A stretch of DNA of 53,394 nucleotides, from NCBI GenBank assembly GCA_964384025.1, contig CAYLJJ010000039.1, positions 1-53,394 on the forward strand. Direction: 5' to 3'. The notes under the pieces are model-generated. The model saw nothing but the letters and a program-made list of their open reading frames with translations. It did no database searches and was not told the origin of the DNA. The number at the start of each line of letters is the position of its first letter. The first letter of the stretch is position 1. Positions 50,451-53,394 of the stretch are shown piece by piece. A program made the translations under genes and the position numbers. The DNA comes from CAYLJJ01 sp964384025 (lineage in GTDB: Bacteria; Myxococcota_A; Bradymonadia; UBA7976; UBA1532).

Positions 50451-51651
50451 GAAAAAACACCAAAAGCAGAGATGAGAGCAGCCACCAGATGCGGCGACGC
50501 GGCTTGGGCTCGGCTGGGCTGAGTAAGGTCGTGACTTTGAGCTGAGAGCCCTGCTCTGGAATCAAGATCTCTGGCTTTGTCTGAGCCTGTTTCTCTAGGG
50601 CCATCTGAAGCTGTTGTCGATCAAGCTCGGAGAAAGATTGAGTGTCGCTCAGGGAGGCTGCTGTGAGCGCCCTCTCTTCAGGACCTAAGAGCGCTTGTTG
50701 AAACGCCCTGGAGAAAGCACGGATATTCTCAAAGCGATCCTTGACTCGTTTTGAGAGAGCCTGAAAGAGAACCGGCTCCAGCGCTCTCAGCTCTGGATAC
50801 CACTCCTGATGGGGCATGGGGGCGGGAGGGTCGTGGACTTGGGCGTAGATCACCTCCATAGGATTTGGGGCGCTCTCAAAGGCACGCTGACCACAGAGGC
50901 ACTCATAAGCCACCAAGGCGAGGGCGTACTGATCAGCGCGGCCATCAACCGCTTCTCCGCTGCCGCACTGCTCAGGGGACATATACTCAGGTGTCCCTAG
51001 ATAGCTCCCCGAGATCGTGCTGCGCGCCCCCTCAACACGAGCGACGCCAAAGTCGATCAGCTTGACCTGAACTCGATTCTCATAGCCCTGCTCTAAGAGG
51101 ATGTTATCTGGCTTGACGTCTCGATGAGTGATCCCCTGGGTGTGAGCTTCAAAGAGAGAGTCCGCCAACTGATCAAGGATCTGCATCACCTCTTGAGCCT
51201 TGAGGCTCCCTTGGCGGAGGAGACGATCCGCTAGACTCTCTCCCTCCACTAAACCCAAGATCATAAAGGCCACGTTGGCCAAAGCCCCTTTCAAGATCAG
51301 CCCATAATCAAAGAGGGTCACGGTGTGTGGGCTTTTAAGGCGAGACATCGCCAGAGCTTCTCGCTCAAAGCGGCTGCGGATCTCCGGGACGCTCATCAGG
51401 CTTGAGTGAAGGAGCTTGACTGCGACAGGCCGCTGAAGGCGTAGATCCAAGCCTCGATAGACCATCCCCATTCCGCCCGCGCCGATCCAATCCACCAGGG
51501 CATAGCGCCCTTCCAAAGCGCGACCCAGGAGGGGAGCCTCAGGCAGCTTCGCTAGGATCGCCTCAGGGAGAGCATAACGTTGATGTTGGGGGCAGAGAAG
51601 CTCACCGGGTGGTGGAGGCTTGCGACAACGGGGGCAGAGTTTGAGGCTCAC
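49981..51651 (-). CDS. Membrane-anchored Ser/Thr protein kinase with N-terminal zinc ribbon
   Basis: A 556-residue protein. Residues 6-23 form a zinc-ribbon-like motif (CPRC, then LLCPQH). The kinase domain spans about 50-325: glycine loop GAGGMGMVY (57-65), Lys79 in AVKLL, HRDVKPDN with catalytic Asp178, DFG at 200-202, and GTPEYMSPEQ. All catalytic residues are present. One membrane helix (WWLLSSLLLVFFLLSLKF) lies near 390-408, followed by an extracytoplasmic basic tail with three cysteines. It is the first gene of an operon with the giant membrane protein, gpmI, a lipoprotein and an O-antigen-ligase-like protein. It may control envelope or glycan work, but its targets are unknown. Confidence 0.9.
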   Translation of the reverse strand: MSLKLCPRCRKPPPPGELLCPQHQRYALPEAILAKLPEAPLLGRALEGRYALVDWIGAGGMGMVYRGLDLRLQRPVAVKLLHSSLMSVPEIRSRFEREALAMSRLKSPHTVTLFDYGLILKGALANVAFMILGLVEGESLADRLLRQGSLKAQEVMQILDQLADSLFEAHTQGITHRDVKPDNILLEQGYENRVQVKLIDFGVARVEGARSTISGSYLGTPEYMSPEQCGSGEAVDGRADQYALALVAYECLCGQRAFESAPNPMEVIYAQVHDPPAPMPHQEWYPELRALEPVLFQALSKRVKDRFENIRAFSRAFQQALLGPEERALTAASLSDTQSFSELDRQQLQMALEKQAQTKPEILIPEQGSQLKVTTLLSPAEPKPRRRIWWLLSSLLLVFFLLSLKFTLGGLYDSDRSFPPEAGLLSPVRHQLYTVEDQELLPQDMGLSLDSSELSPDIKSSRSRAEKGRNPERVKKRVLKGKLRASSPSSTLVKRLQEQLEQALKQCLCSKAQRLWGNLKLKLHSSKIRNKLERRVKACIEGDVDDRCVNGILNPN

Positions 51652-51760
51652 ACCGGGAGGCTACCAGTCCAGAGGAAAAGGGCCAATCTGTTTTCCAAGT
51701 GAAAGGAGGAGTCAAGCTTTGTATTCTGAGTTTTATCTCCCCAACCTCAAGGTGAAGCTT

Positions 51761-52324
51761 ATGCGCTGCCCTTCGCTGATCTGGTACTCCTCGCTCCTCT
51801 TGCTCTTCTCTCTCCTCTGGGCCTGTGATTCAGAGGAGACATCCGAGTCAGAAGGGGGTGCAGACTTTGGCTTTTCTTCCAGCGCAGACGCTGCAAGCTC
51901 TCCAGATCTCGGAGAAGAGGATGCCGCCTTAGAGGTCGACAGCGAGCCCGCTGACCAAGGCCCTCAGACCTGGAGCCTGCGCCTCCCTGCTTCGGGATAC
52001 TCCGAGGTCTATCTCGCAGATCGTGGTTTGCTCAGCTTTGTGATCAATGCCCGCTCTGAAGATGAGAAGTTGATTCTCTACTACAGAGGTGAGTTTGAGA
52101 GCATGGGTGCCTACTGGGGCAGCAGCGCCTGTGATGAGATCCTCTCTGCAGAGGCTGGCTGTGAGGGCCTTGAGGGAGAGGAGCGGCTTGAAGCTCTTCA
52201 AGAGGAGATCCGCGCTGTCCTGGAGCAGACCTTCTATGAGAGGACGGAGCGGCGGGGCAGCTTCTCAGAGTTCAGCCTTGAGTTTATGAGTTGTCAGCCA
52301 CCCGCTTCCACCTGCGGAGACTGA
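51761..52324 (+). CDS. Small lipoprotein of unknown function
   Basis: Start at ATG 51761, which begins a lipoprotein signal (SLLLLFSLLWACDSE, Cys near 21), giving 187 residues; the longer frame would run into the divergent kinase gene. The mature N-terminus is acidic and disordered, followed by a compact domain with several cysteines, ending ASTCGD. No family recognised. About 110 bp divide it from the divergent kinase, space enough for two promoters. Confidence 0.55.
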   Translation: MRCPSLIWYSSLLLLFSLLWACDSEETSESEGGADFGFSSSADAASSPDLGEEDAALEVDSEPADQGPQTWSLRLPASGYSEVYLADRGLLSFVINARSEDEKLILYYRGEFESMGAYWGSSACDEILSAEAGCEGLEGEERLEALQEEIRAVLEQTFYERTERRGSFSEFSLEFMSCQPPASTCGD

Positions 52325-52491
52325 AGCTCAGGGCGCCAAGCTGATATGAACCATTGTAGGGTCATGCTCAAGTCGCTCAGCTCTGTGCTGGTGGCGGTGA
52401 GATGCCCAGGGCCAGATCTAGTTTTTCGTGGTTGGCTATACTCTTCGCGCTATGCGTTCGGGCATTTGAATGTAAGAATTTGATATTCCTG

Positions 52492-53358
52492 TTACTGAAG
52501 CTTATGCAGCTGCCGCGCCCTCTTTGGCGATTCAACACAGATTCGGAGTTCCCAAGCTCCCGACTCCTCGATGCTCAGAGATGGTTCATCTTTAGCGAAC
52601 GCACTGAAACGGAGCCCCTGGCCAGGCGCCTTTAGCCGTTCTCCCAAGGAGTTGAGGGCGGTGAAGCTTAGGTCGAACTCGCGATAGATCTCCTTTGATT
52701 TGCCAACGACGTAGAGGAGCATGCAGCCTCTATCGTCGAAGCGATACTCGTGCCAGACGCTCACCGTCAGTTGGCGCGTGGGCCCACCTCCAGCCAAAGG
52801 CTTAGCCTCAACGAGGAGGTGTAAAGGTCGTCGCTGCTCTTCTACGGGAACGATGATGGTCGCTGGGGTTTGCGTGCTATCCAGATAGGGCGCGCCGTGC
52901 CACTTGAGCGCCCCAAGGGCGGCGGGGGATGTAGCTCTCCAGCTCTGCAACCTCAGCGTTTGGCGCTTCGCCTTCGGCCTGTCCCAAGGTGGCGCTTCAA
53001 GCAACTCAAAGTGATACCCCTTGCCCGGCGAAAGCAGCTTGGACGGTGCGAGGATGGCGACGCCATACCCATAGCCATCACCATCACAAAAATGATGCAC
53101 GAGCTTAAGCGGCACTTGATCCTCAGCCGAGACCAGCTTCGGCTCCGCGCCTTGCAAGAACTCTGGATCAATCTTGCTGTGGCAGCCATTGAAGCTGAGC
53201 AGCGCGATCTGTTCATTGCTTGGGAGCGTTTTAGCTTGAGGTGTGATGGTGAGCCTGGGCGAGCCATGCTCACCATGAGCAACACTGAATAACGCCACCA
53301 AAGAGAACAGGCCTATAGCAATTTCAAGCAACTTCCAAAAAGTCAATAGTCCGGTCAT
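52492..53358 (-). CDS. Exported protein of unknown function
   Basis: A 288-residue protein with a signal peptide (LLEIAIGLFSLVALFSVAHG). The mature part is mainly beta-strand with a few cysteines (FNGCHSK, HHFCDGDGYGYG, RGCMLLYV, LRICVES) and a repeated Ig-like strand pattern, as in Ig-like or carbohydrate-binding exported proteins. No catalytic motif is seen and no family is named. A short frame on the opposite strand (52402-52635) is a shadow. The 167 bp between this gene and 52324 hold nothing I can support. Confidence 0.55.
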   Translation of the reverse strand: MTGLLTFWKLLEIAIGLFSLVALFSVAHGEHGSPRLTITPQAKTLPSNEQIALLSFNGCHSKIDPEFLQGAEPKLVSAEDQVPLKLVHHFCDGDGYGYGVAILAPSKLLSPGKGYHFELLEAPPWDRPKAKRQTLRLQSWRATSPAALGALKWHGAPYLDSTQTPATIIVPVEEQRRPLHLLVEAKPLAGGGPTRQLTVSVWHEYRFDDRGCMLLYVVGKSKEIYREFDLSFTALNSLGERLKAPGQGLRFSAFAKDEPSLSIEESGAWELRICVESPKRARQLHKLQ

Positions 53359-53394
53359 TTTTAGGCAGCGATGAGGCCGTGGTCTATGAGCGCG

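Noticed and set aside
52402..52635. A 77-codon plus-strand frame
   Set aside because: It runs over the 3' end of the exported protein gene on the other strand and has no supporting motif.

Overview
This window most likely comes from a myxobacterium-like bacterium (Myxococcota/Bradymonadia type, formerly Deltaproteobacteria). The signs are the many lipoproteins and secreted proteins with no clear family, a Cys-rich repeat protein ending in a MYXO-CTERM-like tail, an AgmX/PglI-type C-terminal domain, a membrane-anchored Ser/Thr kinase with an N-terminal zinc ribbon, and GC-rich, tightly packed operons with ATGA, GTGA, TGATG and TTGA junctions. No rRNA or tRNA gene and no convincing CRISPR array was seen, and species-level placement is inference.

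Region 1 (1-5049) is mobile-element debris. It holds a broken IS1-family transposase, two AT-rich genes of unknown function, a frameshifted ISKra4-like transposase fragment, the domain V/VI end of a group II intron, an orphan Cas6-like endoribonuclease with decayed sequence upstream of it, and three tandem copies of a 62-bp unit. Region 2 (5050-13213, + strand) has a secreted Cys-rich repeat protein, then a two-gene BREX/Pgl-like module (a large P-loop ATPase overlapping a PglZ-type phosphatase-fold protein) with no methyltransferase beside it, then a Phd-VapC toxin-antitoxin pair behind a tandem palindrome that looks like an operator.

Region 3 (13367-21913, - strand) is a compact seven-gene operon and the most striking part of the window. 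It encodes a MotA-like and a MotB-like stator pair, a membrane protein whose cytoplasmic half resembles the FliG middle and C-terminal domains (a FliF-FliG-like topology), a large lipoprotein, an outer-membrane barrel, a large exported protein and an AgmX/GltJ-like protein. No flagellar gene is present. Together these could form an ion-driven, envelope-spanning rotary or gliding machine.

Region 4 (22059-24498) has a divergent pair for surface glycans, a Wzx-like flippase and an acyltransferase-3 protein. Region 5 (24528-40870, + strand) is a run of exported and lipoprotein genes: a 1260-aa LysM-containing repeat protein, a HEAT-like lipoprotein, a Cys/His-containing lipoprotein, an endonuclease/exonuclease/phosphatase-family lipoprotein, a TPR-CHAT protein that lacks the CHAT catalytic residues, a lipoprotein with a haem-binding motif, beta-propeller and TPR repeats, and a small lipoprotein. 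Region 6 (41088-51651, - strand) is a likely five-gene operon: Ser/Thr kinase, giant multi-span membrane protein, phosphoglycerate mutase (gpmI), beta-propeller lipoprotein and O-antigen-ligase-like protein. Two further exported proteins close the window.
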